Counted from the first letter of the stretch, positions 24,683 through 38,040 are shown. The stretch: 64,000 bases of DNA from Dryomyza anilis (GCA_951804985.1 OX638130.1:32960554-33024553), one strand, 5' to 3'. Notes: generated from the letters alone by a model not told the origin. Numbers and translations are program-made.

Positions 24683-25276
24683 GTGATGAGTGGGGGATTC
24701 CCCCCAAATAGTCGCACTTGAGTTTTTCGACTAACATAATTTTTTTATTATATGCACTGCGCGTCACTTTTAAATTAATTTGAAGAATGGACTTCTAAAA
24801 TAATAATAAATATTGGCACTCTTAAATGTGTTGTACTAAAATTTTCAAAAATCCATGGTTTACTGTGTTTTTCAGCATTAATTTGAACTGGCCTTATTCA
24901 AGTGGAGCAAAATTTTGCTGTATTTTACTGAGTTTTTTTTTTAAATTAAAAAACTGGCCTTATTCAAGTGGAGCGCAGTGTATTATAAATATTATATTAT
25001 AAATATTTGGTGCTCTTTTAAAAAAGCGCAAAACTTTCAAAAAAAGAAAAAATAAAAAAATTGTCTCATTTTCTGACTGGAAAAAAAAATTAAAAAATGC
25101 GCATAGTATCCTTTTAAAAGAGCGCAAAAAAAATATAGCGAAAGGAGCAAAATATAAAAAAAGCACAAAATGTAAAAATGCGCCATTATTCAGAATTTTG
25201 CGCCTTTTTAAAAGAGCGCCCAATATAGAGATTCTGAAGAATATACAATTTGAGTTTTAAATATTCATATATACAT

Positions 25277-25422
<146 letters not shown>

Positions 25423-25960
25423 TAGCTGGACCCGTGCACGACTCGTGCCAAGATTTTGTGAATGCAAGGATATGGAGTGATTTTATTAATATAAAGAACA
25501 TTTTTATTATTTATATCTTCCACGTAAAATTCCACCTTAAAAATTAATATTTCACGTGGAACGCTTTTCCGTAGAATTCTTTCCCGTAGAGTTTTTCCCA
25601 GTAGAAGTTTTAGTGTTGTGAATTTCAGTGTGGTGAATTTTGGTGTGGTGAATTTTAGTGCGGTGAAATTTAGTGTGGTGAAATTTAGTATGGAGGTGCC
25701 ACGCCCAGTCCACGAATCTCACCAAGATAAAGCCTATACTCTGCCCAGACCCAACATAGATATTGTGTCAAAATTGTATTCAATTCGGTTCAGCCGTTTT
25801 GACGTCTATTCGGAACATACAGACATACAGGCATACATACATACATACATACATACATAAATGCATACATACATATATACATACATACATACATACATAC
25901 ATACATACATACATACAAACTTACATTCACAAATATATAAGAAAAAAACACAAATATATA
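25423..25960 (-). mobile_element. Minisatellite-bearing repeat family E, short copy
   Basis: Starts ACTAGCTGGACCCGTGCACG, then CACGTGGAACGC, CCGTAGAATTCTTTCCCG, a few units of the 15-bp repeat AGTGTGGTGAATTTT (25612-25690), GAGGTGCCACGCCCAG, a CGGTTCAGCCGTTTTGACG core and a (CATA)n tail at 25822-25925. The same parts in the opposite orientation form the two long copies at 38267-40245 and 40296-41940, where the 15-bp array is expanded to about 1.1 kb. No protein is encoded. Confidence 0.7.
25822..25925. repeat. (CATA)n microsatellite
   Basis: CATACATACATA tandem tetranucleotides with rare variants, at the tail of the family E repeat. Open frames through it (Thr-Tyr-Ile-His repeats) are artefacts. 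Confidence 0.95.
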
Positions 25961-25977
25961 ATGGATATTGCTGCAAG

Positions 25978-26764
25978 CAACAACAACTTTGGCAAAATCT
26001 TGAGTTGATGCAGTTTTTGCATTTTTGCTTTTGGTTCTTTCTTCAATGCACATAATTCTTATTGTGTTCATTGGAAAAGGAAAACTTTAGCGACTTGAAA
26101 CGTAGAATCTGCAGAGAAAGATCGCTGATGAAGGGGCTTGGCTGCCTCTGAAACAGCTGTACGATCTGCCACTCAATACATTTTGCCAATTGTTTGTTGT
26201 TTTATTGGTTGGTACAAAACACCCAATTTGTACTGACTGGACCTTGAGCACGTTAAGACAATATCTTAAAATTATCAAGAGGTCGTAAAACAAAAACAAT
26301 TAATTGTTAACGCAGTGCACGGCGTTTAAAAACTAAAGGATTTTTTATATTTTTTAAAAATAATAAAAAACACATTTTTTATACAAAGTGCAGCCTACGT
26401 ATTTGATTCTGTGGAAACTCTGCAGCCTATACGTAGCAAATTGCTGCACGCAAAAACAACTTTGGCAAAATCTTGAGTTGATGCAGTTTTTGCATTTTTG
26501 CTTTTGGTTCTTTCTTCAATGCACATAATTCTTATTGTGTTCATTGGAAAAGGAAAACTTTAGCGACTTGAAATGTACAATCTGCAGAGAAAGATCGCTG
26601 ATGAAGGGGCTTGGCTGCCTCTGAAACAGCTGTACGATCTGCCACTCAATACATTTTGCCAATTGTTTGTTGTTTTATTGGTTGGTACAAAACACCCAAT
26701 TTGTACTGACTGGACCTTGAGCACGTTAAGACAATATCTTAAAATTATCAAGAGGTCGTAAAAC
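25978..26764. repeat. Two tandem copies of the 473-bp unit
   Basis: CAAAATCTTGAGTTGATGCAG to GAGGTCGTAAAAC occurs at about 25994-26291 and again at about 26466-26764. The 26573 copy has an ATG giving a 62-codon frame to TAA. The other has ACG/TAG at that place. The unit is also present at the window start. Confidence 0.8.
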
Positions 26765-28308
26765 AGTTACAAATAAATTAAAAAATTATTGCAATTTTTA
26801 CTGTTAAAATAATTAATTTTTTTCAATACAAAAAATAAATAAAAATTTTGTAAATTATTTTTTAAAATATGATGCTATTTAAATACCATCTTATGGCATT
26901 AACATTTATATGAAATCAAGCAAAATATGAGATTTTTTCAGAATTTTAAAAAGGGTCCTTTCTAAGGACATCAACCACAAAATTTTCAGACACTATAATT
27001 TAAAAACGAATAACAATATTAACATTCATTTGTTTATACCAGGGTTCGAAGATGGTTTTTTTCTCATCGCTCAATTTATATCCGTCACTACATATGAGCA
27101 TTTTTTACTCACTACTGATAAATATCTTTTTTCATCATTGATGAAAATAAATATATCGCTCAATGATCGAAATAATTCTCATCTTCAAAAGTCATTGATG
27201 ATGATGAAAATAATTTGTATCTTCAATTATTCTCATCATTGAATGATGATAAAAATCAGAACGTAGCGAATTAAAGATGAAAATAAATGAAAAAAATGAT
27301 GAGGAAAAAGATGAGAAAAGATGAAAAAAATGATGAGAAAAATTATGTGAAAATGATGAGAAAAAAGATGAGACAAATGATGATAAAATGATTAGAAAAA
27401 TATGAGGACAAATGAGATAATGGACACATCCGATTGCTGCTGAATGATATGTAAGCAATGGTTCCGACATGTCCATTCAAAGATGAGGTGCTCCTGGACA
27501 TGTCCAGGATGACCTTTACAATTTTGTTTTCTTTATGTTTTGAAATGTTATTAAAATGATTTTTGACATGTCCATTGAAAGATGAGGTGCTCCTGGACAT
27601 GCCCAGGATGACCTTGGACACATTTTTTTTTATTATTTTTTGAAATGTTATATAAATGATTTTGGACATGTCCACTGGAGGATGAGGTGTTCCTGGACAT
27701 GTCTATGATGACCTTGGACAAACATTTTATTTTTTCATTATATTTAGAAATGTTATAAACATGATTTTGGAACAATTGGCAACCGTGTCATGTGCGAGTA
27801 GACGTGAGATTTAAGTCGTCCATCTAATTTATTAAATCTTTTATTCTATACTTGCCCAAATTAACTCAAAACAATTTTAAAATATAAATAAACATTATTT
27901 GCTTCATTGGAGTAAAAAATCCATCTGTGTCAAGTTGTATTTTCATCATAGTATCAAAAGAAAATTTTTCGCCGGCCATTTGCATACTTTTTTCTTATTG
28001 CTGTCGATTTATGCTGTGCCTCTGCTGCGCCTACGTTACCGTTTCTGCTGATTTTGTTGTTTTTGTTTGCTGCTGCTGTGCTTCATTTCAATTATTTGCA
28101 ATTGATTTGTGTGAATAACACTGTGTCAACTAAACATTTTGATTCTATGATATTTACCTGATTTGGACCGTTTGTTGCTGTTGTTGATATCTGCCTCCTG
28201 CTGTTGTTACTCATCTGATTATTTCATTGCCAACAACGGCAAATTAAAAATATGATTTCGTTTCCGTACGTACACCACCTTGTTTATTGCATCATGTTCG
28301 TGACGGCT
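26221..28308. repeat. Dispersed repeat block, copy 2
   Basis: Direct copy of 1-2020, including the GGACATGTCC array (27470-27770) and the Cys/Phe-rich 63-codon open stretch (27927-28118). It carries about 70 bp of GATGAGAAAA-type sequence missing from the first copy. It ends at GTTCGTGACGGCTA, 50 bp before the Foldback-like element. Confidence 0.88.
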
Positions 28309-28358
28309 AAGGATAAGGATAAGTCGAAGACATTTGTATGTGCAAAATACATTCAATC

Positions 28359-28740
28359 ACTGGTGTGAAGATAGCGCATCGCGGCGAATTGGAGTTATCC
28401 CACAATTTGTGAAGTTAGCGCAGAATTTGAATTCGCCGCATTTTTTTTTTATGTTAAAATATAACATATTAAAATCTTATTATTTTTTGCATTTCTATAT
28501 AATATAATCAATAATATACTACAAACCGATATAAAGTCATATATTTTTATAATTACTAAAATTGCATATATTTTAAAATAAAAACAAAACGCTTAAAATA
28601 AAAACAGCACCATAATTTTTGAATGTATGTTAAATAAAATAGCTCCAGCTAATTTCAATATCAAAATATTGTACCAATATGCGCTCCTATCATGCCAAAA
28701 ATGGCGTTTTTAAAAGGGGAACTTATTTCAATTTAAAATG
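28359..28740 (+). repeat. Left terminal inverted repeat of Foldback-like element
   Basis: Inverted partner of 43566-43964. Near the tip the 14-mer GTGAAGWTAGCGCA occurs twice (28365-28378 and 28409-28422). An inverted pair GCGGCGAATT / AATTCGCCGC (28381-28390 / 28430-28439) can form a 10-bp stem. These are plausible transposase-binding and hairpin features. The inner part is AT-rich, with a diverged start of the satellite unit. Confidence 0.85.
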
Positions 28741-31700
28741 TAAAAATGCATTTCTTGAAACTTAAAAAAAACGCTTAAAATAAAAAACCACTTCGAGATT
28801 TTTTGATATTTTGTAGATAATAGATTAAACTAACGATTATTTTCAAAAATCGTACTAGCCCACTTTTTATTCAGGGTCCTTCATTGTGAAAAATGAGTCT
28901 AAAGATTGACAATTTTTCAGTCGCAGTATGGAAAAAATGCATTTATTAAAACTTAAAAAAAACGCTTAAAATAAAAAACCACCTCGATATTTTTTGATAT
29001 TTTGTAGATAATAGGATAAGCTAAAGATTGTTTAAAAAAATTGTACTATTTTCAGGGTCCATCATGGTGAAAAATCGATCCAAAGATGGAAAATTTTGCA
29101 GTCGCAATATAAACAAAATGCATTTATTAAAACTTTAAAAAATCGCTTAAAATAAAAAACCACCCTAGATTTTTTGATATTTTGTAGATAATAGGATAAG
29201 CTAACGATTCTTTAAAAAGTTGTACTATTGTCAGGGTCCATCATGGTGAAAAATCGGTCCAAAGATGGAAAATTTTGCAGTCGCAGTATGAAAAAAATGC
29301 ATTTATTGAAACTTAAAAAAACGCTTAAAATAAAAAACCACCTCGAGATTTTTGATATTTTGTAGATAATAGGATAAACTAACGATTATTTTCAAAAATC
29401 GTACTAGCCCACTTTTTATTCAGGGTCCTTCATGGTGAAAAGTGGGTCTAAAGATTGACAATTTTTCAGTCGCAGTATGGAAAAAATGCATTTATTAAAA
29501 CTTAAAAAAAACGCTTAAAATAAAAAACCACCTCGAGATTTTTTGATATTTTGTAGATAATAGGATAAGCTAACGATTGTTTCAAAAAAATTTTACTATT
29601 TTCAGGGTCCATCATGGTGAAAAATCGGTCCAAAGATGGAAAATTTTGCATTCGCAATTTAAACAAAATGCATTTCTTGAAACTTAAAAAAAACGCTTAA
29701 AATAAAAAACCACTTCGAGATTTTTTGATATTTTGTAGATAATAGATTAAACTAACGATTATTTTCAAAAATCGTACTAGCCCACTTTTTATTCAGGGTC
29801 CTTCATTGTGAAAAATGAGTCTAAAGATTGACAATTTTTCAGTCGCAGTATGGAAAAAATGCATTTATTAAAACTTAAAAAAAACGCTTAAAATAAAAAA
29901 CCACCTCGATATTTTTTGATATTTTGTAGATAATAGGATAAGCTAAAGATTGTTTAAAAAAATTGTACTATTTTCAGGGTCCATCATGGTGAAAAATCGA
30001 TCCAAAGATGGAAAATTTTGCAGTCGCAATATAAACAAAATGCATTTATTAAAACTTTAAAAAATCGCTTAAAATAAAAAACCACCCTAGATTTTTTGAT
30101 ATTTTGTAGATAATAGGATAAGCTAACGATTCTTTAAAAAGTTGTACTATTGTCAGGGTCCATCATGGTGAAAAATCGGTCCAAAGATGGAAAATTTTGC
30201 AGTCGCAGTATGAAAAAAATGCATTTATTGAAACTTAAAAAAACGCTTAAAATAAAAAACCACCTCGAGATTTTTGATATTTTGTAGATAATAGGATAAA
30301 CTAACGATTATTTTCAAAAATCGTACTAGCCCACTTTTTATTCAGGGTCCTTCATGGTGAAAAGTGGGTCTAAAGATTGACAATTTTTCAGTCGCAGTAT
30401 GGAAAAAATGCATTTATTAAAACTTAAAAAAAACGCTTAAAATAAAAAACCACCTCGAGATTTTTTGATATTTTGTAGATAATAGGATAAGCTAACGATT
30501 GTTTAAAAAAAATTTTACTATTTTCAGGGTCCATCATGGTGAAAAATCGGTCCAAAGATGGAAAATTTTGCATTCGCAATTTAAACAAAATGCATTTATT
30601 GAAACTTAAAAAAAACGCTTAAAATAAAAAACCACCTCGAGATTTTTTGATATTTTGTAGATAATAGGATAAACTAACGATTATTTTCAAAAATCGTACT
30701 GTTTTCAGGGTTCTTCATGGTGAAAAATGGGTCCAAATATGGACAATTTTTCAGTCGCAGTATGAAAAAAATGCATTTATTAAAACTTAAAGAAAAACGC
30801 TTAAAATACAAAACCACCTCGAGATTTTATGATATTTTGTAGATAATAGGATATACTAACGATTATTTCCAAAAATCGTACTAGCCCACTTCTTATTCAG
30901 GATCCTTCATGGTGAAAAGTGGGTCTAAAGATTGACAACTTTTCAGTCGCAGTATGGAAAAAATGCATTTATTTAAACTTAAAAAAAACGCTTAAAATAA
31001 AAAACCACCTCGAGATTTTCTGATATTTTGTAGGTAATAGGATAAGCTAAAGATTGTTTAAAAAAATTGTACTATTTTCAGGGTCCATCATGGTGAAAAA
31101 TCGATCCAAAGATGGAAAATTTTGCAGTCGCAATATAAACAAAATGCATTTATTAAAACTTAAAAAAAACGCTTAAAATAAAAAACCACCTCGAGATTTT
31201 TTGATATTTTGTAGATAAAAGGATAAGCTAACGATTCTTTAAAAAATTGTACTATTGTCAGGGTCCATCATGGTGAAAAATCGGTCCAAAGATGGAAAAT
31301 TTTGCAGTCGCAGTATGAAAAAAATGCATTTATTGAAACTTAAAAAAACGCTTAAAATAAAAAACCACCTCGAGATTTTTTGATATTTTGTAGATAATAG
31401 GATAAACTAACGATTATTTTCAAAAATCGTACTAGCCCACTTTTTATTCAGGGTCCTTCATGGTGAAAATTGGGTCTAAAGATTGACAATTTTTCAGTCG
31501 CAGTATGGAAAAAATGCATTTATTAAAACTTAAAAAAAACGCTTAAAATAAAAAACCACCTCGAGATTTTTTGATATTTTGTAGATAATAGGATAAGCTA
31601 AAGATTGTTTAAAAAAATTGTACTATTTTCAGGGTCCATCATGGTGAAAAATCGGTCCAAAAATGGAAAATTTTCCAGTCGCAATATAAACAAAATGCAT

Positions 31701-34700
31701 TTATTGAAACTTAAAAAAAAACGCTTAAAATAAAAAACCACCTCGAGATTTTTTGATATTTTGTGGATAATAGGATAAACTAACGATTATTTTCAAAAAT
31801 CGTACTAGCCCACTTTTTATTCAGGGTCCTTCATGGTGAAAAGTGGGTCTAAAGATTGACAATTTTTCAGTCGCAGTATGGAAAAAATGCATTTATTAAA
31901 ACTTTAAAAAAACGCTTAAAATAAAAAACCACCTCGAGATTTTTATATATTTTGTACATAATAGGATAAACTAACGATTATTTTCAAAAATCGTACTAGC
32001 CCACTTTTTATTCAGGGTCCTTCATGGTGAAAAGTGGGTCTAAAGATTGACAATTTTTCAGTCGCAGTATGGAAAAAATGCATTTATTTAAACTTAAAAA
32101 AAACGCTTAAAATAAAAAACCACCTCGAGATTTTTTGATATTTTGTAGATAATAGGATAAGCTAAAGATTGTTTAAAAAAATTGTACTATTTTCAGGGTC
32201 CATCATGGTGAAAAATCGGTCCAAAAATGGAAAATTTTCCAGTCGCAATATAAACAAAATGCATTTATTGAAACTTAAAAAAAAACGCTTAAAATAAAAA
32301 ACCACCTCGAGATTTTTTGATATTTTGTGGATAATAGGATAAACTAACGATTATTTTCAAAATTCGTATTGTTTTCAGGGTTCTTCATGGTGAAAAATGG
32401 GTCCAAATATGGACAATTTTTCAGTCGCAGTATGAAAAAAATGCATTTATTAAAACTTAAAAAAACGCTTAAAATAAAAAACCACTTCGAGATTTTTTGA
32501 TATTTTGTAGATAATAGGATAAACTAACGATTATTTTCAAAAATCGTACTAGCCCACTTTTTATTCAGGGTCCTTAATGGTGAAAAGTGGGTTTAAAGAT
32601 TGACAATTTTTCAGTCGCAGTATGGAAAAAATGCATTAATTAAAACTAAAAAAAAACGCTTAAAATAAAAAACCACCTCGAGATTTTTTGATATTTTGTA
32701 GATAATAGGATAAGCTAACGATTGTTTAAAAAAAATTGTACTATTTTCAGGGTCCATCATGGTGAAAAATCGGTCCAAAGATGGAAAATTTTGCAGTCGC
32801 AATTTAAACAAAAAGCATTTATTGAAACTTAAAAAAAACGCTTAAAATAAAAAACCACCTCGAGATTTTTTGATATTTTGTAGATAATAGGATAAACTAA
32901 CGATTATTTTCAAAAATCGTACTGTTTTCAGGGTTCTTCATGGTGAACACTGGGTCCAAATATGGACAATTTTTCAGTCGCAGTATGAAAAAAATGCATT
33001 TATTAAAACTTAAAGAAAAAACGCTTAAAATACAAAACCACCTCGAGATTTTTTGATATTTTGTAGATAATAGGATAAACTAACGATTATTTTCAAAAAT
33101 CGTACTAGCCCACTTTTTATTCAGGGTCCTTCATGGTGAAAAGTGTGTCTAAAGATTGACAATTTTTCAGTCGCAGTATGGCAAAAATGCATTTATTAAA
33201 ACTTAAAAAAAACGCTTAAAATAAAAAACCACCTCGAGATTTTTTGATATTTTGTAGATAATAGGATATACTAACGATTATTTCCAAAAATCGTACTAGC
33301 CCACTTCTTATTCAGGGTCCTTCATGGTGAAAAGTGGGTCTAAAGATTGACAATTTTTCAGTCGCAGTATGGAAAAAATGCATTTATTAAAACTTAAAAA
33401 AAACGCTTAAAATAAAAAACCACCTCGAGATTTTCTGATATTTTGTAGGTAATAGGATAAGCTAAAGATTGTTTAAAAAAATTGTACTATTTTCAGGGTC
33501 CATCATGGTGAAAAATCGATCCAAAGATGGAAAATTTTGCAGTCGCAATATAAACAAAATGCATTTATTAAAACTTAAAAAAAACGCTTAAAATAAAAAA
33601 CCACCTCGAGATTTTTTGATATTTTGTAGATAAAAGGATAAGCTAACGATTCTTTAAAAAATTGTACTATTGTCAGGGTCCATCATGGTGAAAAATCGGT
33701 CCAAAGATGGAAAATTTTGCAGTCGCAGTATGAAAAAAATGCATTTATTGAAACTTAAAAAAACGCTTAAAATAAAAAACCACCTCGAGATTTTTTGATA
33801 TTTTGTAGATAATAGGATAAACTAACGATTATTTTCAAAAATCGTACTAGCCCACTTTTTATTCAGGGTCCTTCATGGTGAAAATTGGGTCTAAAGATTG
33901 ACAATTTTTCAGTCGCAGTATGGAAAAAATGCATTTATTAAAACTTAAAAAAAACGCTTAAAATAAAAAACCACCTCGAGATTTTTTGATATTTTGTAGA
34001 TAATAGGATAAGCTAAAGATTGTTTAAAAAAATTGTACTATTTTCAGGGTCCATCATGGTGAAAAATCGGTCCAAAAATGGAAAATTTTCCAGTCGCAAT
34101 ATAAACAAAATGCATTTATTGAAACTTAAAAAAAAACGCTTAAAATAAAAAACCACCTCGAGATTTTTTGATATTTTGTGGATAATAGGATAAACTAACG
34201 ATTATTTTCAAAAATCGTACTAGCCCACTTTTTATTCAGGGTCCTTCATGGTGAAAAGTGGGTCTAAAGATTGACAATTTTTCAGTCGCAGTATGGAAAA
34301 AATGCATTTATTAAAACTTTAAAAAAACGCTTAAAATAAAAAACCACCTCGAGATTTTTATATATTTTGTACATAATAGGATAAACTAACGATTATTTTC
34401 AAAAATCGTACTAGCCCACTTTTTATTCAGGGTCCTTCATGGTGAAAAGTGTGTCTAAAGATTGACAATTTTTCAGTCGCAGTATGGCAAAAATGCATTT
34501 ATTAAAACTTAAAAAAAACGCTTAAAATAAAAAACCACCTCGAGATTTTTTAATATTTTGTAGATAATAGGATATACTAACGATTATTTCCAAAAATCGT
34601 ACTAGCCCACTTCTTATTCAGGGTCCTTCATGGTGAAAAGTGGGTCTAAAGATTGACAATTTTTCAGTCGCAGTATGGAAAAAATGCATTTATTAAAACT

Positions 34701-35215
34701 TAAAAAAAACGCTTAAAATAAAAAACCACCTCGAGATTTTTATATATTTTGTACATAATAGGATAAACTAACGATTATTTTCAAAAATCGTACTAGCCCA
34801 CTTTTTATTCAGGGTCCTTCATGGTGAAAAGTGGGTCTAAACATTGACAATTTTTCAGTCGCAGTATGGAAAAAATGCATTTCTTAATTCTTAAAAAAAA
34901 ACGCTTAAAATAAAAAACCACCTCGAGATTTTTTGATATTAGATATTAGATAATAGGATAAGCTAACAATTATTTTAAAAAATCGTACTATTTTCAGGGT
35001 CCATCATGGTGAAAAATGGGTCCAAAGATGAAAAATTTTGCAGTCGCAGAATGAAAAAAATGCATTTATTGAAACTTAAAAAAAACGCTTAAAATAAAAA
35101 ACCACCTCGAGATTTTTTGATATTTTGTAGATAATAGGATAAGCTAACAATTATTTTAAAAAATCATGCTTTTTTCAGGGTCCTTCATGGTGAAAAATGG
35201 GTCCAAAAATGTAAT
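28741..35215 (+). repeat. 185-bp satellite array, about 35 monomers
   Basis: The monomer carries AAAATGCATTTATT, CGCTTAAAATAAAAAACCAC, CTCGAGATTTTTTGATATT and CAGGGTCCWTCATGGTGAAAA. Two variants alternate: one about 190 bp with ACTAGCCCACTTTTTATTCAGG, the other about 180 bp with TTGTACTATTTTCAGGG. Higher-order structure is visible: a five-monomer block of about 941 bp repeats (28749 / 29690), and a block of about 2417 bp repeats (for example 31018 / 33435). Most monomers contain a CTCGAG site. No protein or RNA gene is supported. Confidence 0.95.
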
Positions 35216-35675
35216 TATTTAAAAAGCTATTTATCTGGTTTTTACGATGAAGGTATTTCTTTAAAAATAAAATTAAAATTTTGAAATGTATTTATATAAC
35301 TTTCAATGATTATTATTTATTTATTTTAATTATTTAAAACAATTAAATATTTTTATACTGTAATTTTTGATCTAATAAAGAAGGCGAATATTTTAGCAAA
35401 TGTATGAACCTTTTAGCGCAGTCGTTATGCAATTACGCATCCATGAAAAAGATTCAATGGTGAATCTTTTAGCAAATGTCTGAACCTTTTAGCGCAGTCG
35501 TTTTCAATGTCACAGCCATGAAAAAAATATTCAATAGGAGAACTTAAGTGCTCCTGATCTAAGATGGCACTATTGGCCATTTAAAAATATATCTAATATT
35601 AATTAGAAGTTGCATTTTAAATTCAAAATTCATAAATAATATATTATGTGACCACATTTCAATTTACCTATATCT
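35216..35675. other. Loop sequence with a short direct repeat, no gene
   Basis: AT-rich. The string TTTTAGCAAATGT-TGAACCTTTTAGCGCAGTCGTT occurs twice (about 35391 and 35467) as a ~75-bp direct duplication followed by CCATGAAAAA. No open frame or RNA feature is supported. Confidence 0.6.
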
Positions 35676-35679
35676 CGTA

Positions 35680-35830
35680 TATAGCGTCTGTGGCTCCGAT
35701 GGTTAAGGCGTTGGAGTACGAGTCGAAAGATCTCTGGTGCTAACGCAACTGAATAATTAAAAAAATAACTTGTTTTCTATACAGCGCTATCTCTCGGCAG
35801 AAATTGGCCACCTTATAGTAAAAACAGAAT
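35680..35830 (+). mobile_element. Diverged member of the same SINE family
   Basis: Box A-like TGGCTCCGATGGTTAAGGCG, then GGAGTACGAGTCGAAAG, a degraded box B, and the shared body motifs CTATACAGCGCTATCTCTCGG and CTTATAGTAAAAAC. It is much more diverged than the other copies, so it is an older insertion in the loop of the Foldback-like element. Confidence 0.65.
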
Positions 35831-36258
35831 AAAAGACATTTATTTTAATTTTAAGTAACTATTTATTTTTGATAAAGATCTTACGTTTTATAGTTTTGTA
35901 TGATAAGCTTTTAATGTAATAACTTTCCAGAACTTTTAAATGTTTGGCATAGAGTTACAGTAGGCGATAGTGTTTTATATATCTATCTGGAAATATTCAT
36001 GAAACTCTTAAAATTTTGCTTTTGTAGTATAATTTTATTTGATTCTAAATTACACAAAAATTACATTACAAGAAAAAATTGTGGAATTACAAAAAATGTG
36101 GCAACACTGGTACACATATATCACGCATCGCTCAATGATGAGACTGAAGTGAAAAATGTATTAAGTTTTTTTTTTTAAATTTCTTTATTTTTAACAATTA
36201 TGGGTTATGTTACTAAAGGTTTTATTTAGGTACAATCTTTTTACACTTATTAAATAAT
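35831..36258. other. AT-rich loop sequence without a gene
   Basis: No frame, repeat or RNA structure that I can support. It lies just downstream of the envelope-like pseudogene (on its strand) and could contain its 3' flank. Confidence 0.5.
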
Positions 36259-38040
36259 TTACGTACAACAAAATAAACATTTTTTTATGAAACATATTAT
36301 TGATATGCATATTATAAAAGCTATTACAATAACTATCATAAATGGCGTATGATCATGGAGATGATGAAATTCTAATCCTCTGAAGTTAATGTGGGACTTC
36401 TTGATGTCTTCCAGGTTATTCTTTATTTCATTAACTTCATTTTTATTTTCAATATGTGCAGCAACGAATGGCTCCATGTGTTTCTTAATGAAAACTTCAT
36501 TTTTGTTTTCAATATGTGCTGTTACGAATGGTTCCATTTGTTTCTTAATTTCGTCAATAGTGTTATTTTTGTCAATATGTGTGAATAACTTTATATGTGT
36601 ATCTGGTTCTTTTTGAATTGTTCTTATCCATGGTGTATTTAAATCAATATTGCTATTTGATTCTACAGTGTATGAAGACGAAAATGAACCACCTTCATAT
36701 CGTACAGTACAGTGTGGTTCTAAGTGTATAATTCCTTGCGATGGTAATGTCATCCAATAGTGTTTTCCAAATTTATATGAAACACTAATTTCGGTGATAT
36801 TAAATACTTTAAACAGCCATGTATTTTTGTTGTACAATTCAATGAATATATTTTGTTCTTCAATTTGTTCAAATTGACATTTACTTGTATGTGACTGGTC
36901 TAGTGCAGATGCCGCGCATGTCCCTTCTGTTATAGTTTTCCAGGGCCTATCATTATAACACATGAAACTATTTTCGGTGCTTTCTTTGCAGCTCAGTAAT
37001 TCGACACGACTCATTGGTAAGTAACTGTTCAGTCCAAGATTAAAAACTATAATATGAAATCTTAGTTTTGTCATTAGAAGAATATTATCTTGGTGAAACG
37101 GTATACCAATAACTCTGTATACAGTTGATTTTCATTAATCGCTTTTCGATTATTATTCCAGTCACCGACATCAAGCGAAATATTTCTATAAGTTCTTTGC
37201 CTTTTTCTGACCTGGTAATTTTAATTTGAATGGGAGTTTAGATTTAATATCTGTGATTTCATTCATCATTGTAGACGTTTTAATTAAAGAAGAATATTCC
37301 CCTTGATCTTTTAGATTCGTAATCAAGTTAATAATAGATATTTGAATATCATTACAGTGTTGGATCATTATATTCAACTGCTTTTCCAAAAGTGCAAACA
37401 TAACAACAGTTTCAATCGAAAAATTTGTGTTATTTGCCATATTTATTATTTCATCAGACAACCTTTTAAATTCTTTGTTTATATCTGTTGTTGTTTTTTC
37501 TAATATACTAACAGTAGAATCTACTAAGGATGTTTGACGTTTTGTGAAAGTCTCGATATCATGTTGATTTTTCAGTAAATTTTTCATATCAACTTCTAGT
37601 TTTCCCCGATCATCATTATCCATAACTCCAAATAATATGTGAAACATGGATCCCAACGAATTTAGTACTGCTCTTTTTTGTTTGTTTTTCACATGGATCA
37701 TTCCATTATTATTATTATTTAATGTTTTATATTTATTTTCCATTGATTCCATTAACATCATGCACCGCTTAGTAAACGAATGAAATTTAATACATTGTGC
37801 TTTTATAAGTTCTATGTATTTTGGAATTTCTGACATCTCCATCAAATATTAATCAAGGTCGTAATACAGAATAAGTCTCCATGAGGATGTAATTACATCC
37901 ATGTTGCCAATCGGATCTAGATACTCATATGTTGTGTCTTCTAATTTAGTTATATTTACTTCAATCGTTTGTCCATTTTGGGGCATGCCTTAACTTACGG
38001 AAAATATAATAAAAAGTATGAATATTGTTGATTTAATCAT
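36259..38040 (-). pseudogene. F-type envelope fusion protein pseudogene (insect errantivirus/baculovirus F-like)
   Basis: A viral-type membrane fusion glycoprotein remnant. The start at 38038-38040 gives a hydrophobic signal peptide (MIKSTIFILFII). TAA interrupts at codon 17 and again about 32 codons later, in the same frame as the long stretch 37186-37845. That stretch has a furin-type site KNKQKR followed by a fusion-peptide-like segment (AVLNSLGSMFHILFG) and coiled-coil-prone helices. After further breaks at about 37080-37185 the second stretch (36259-37074) carries cysteine-containing ectodomain, a stem and a C-terminal membrane anchor (MIVIVIAFIICISIICF) with a short basic/Cys tail. The total of about 590 codons fits the family. 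It is not functional as read. No gag or pol adjoins it on this strand. It could be an errantivirus relic or a captured env. Confidence 0.75.
36425..36545 (-). repeat. 60-bp in-frame tandem duplication in envelope stem
   Basis: Two 60-bp units (20 codons) encode near-identical helical stretches with IKK-MEPFV-AHIENKNEV. TTCAATATGTGC recurs exactly 60 bp apart. The duplication lies just before the membrane anchor, where the second heptad-repeat region would be expected. Confidence 0.8.

Noticed and set aside
28741..35215. CRISPR-like array of regular repeats
   Set aside because: Monomers of about 185 bp are continuous tandem units without unique spacers, in a eukaryotic context. This is a satellite.
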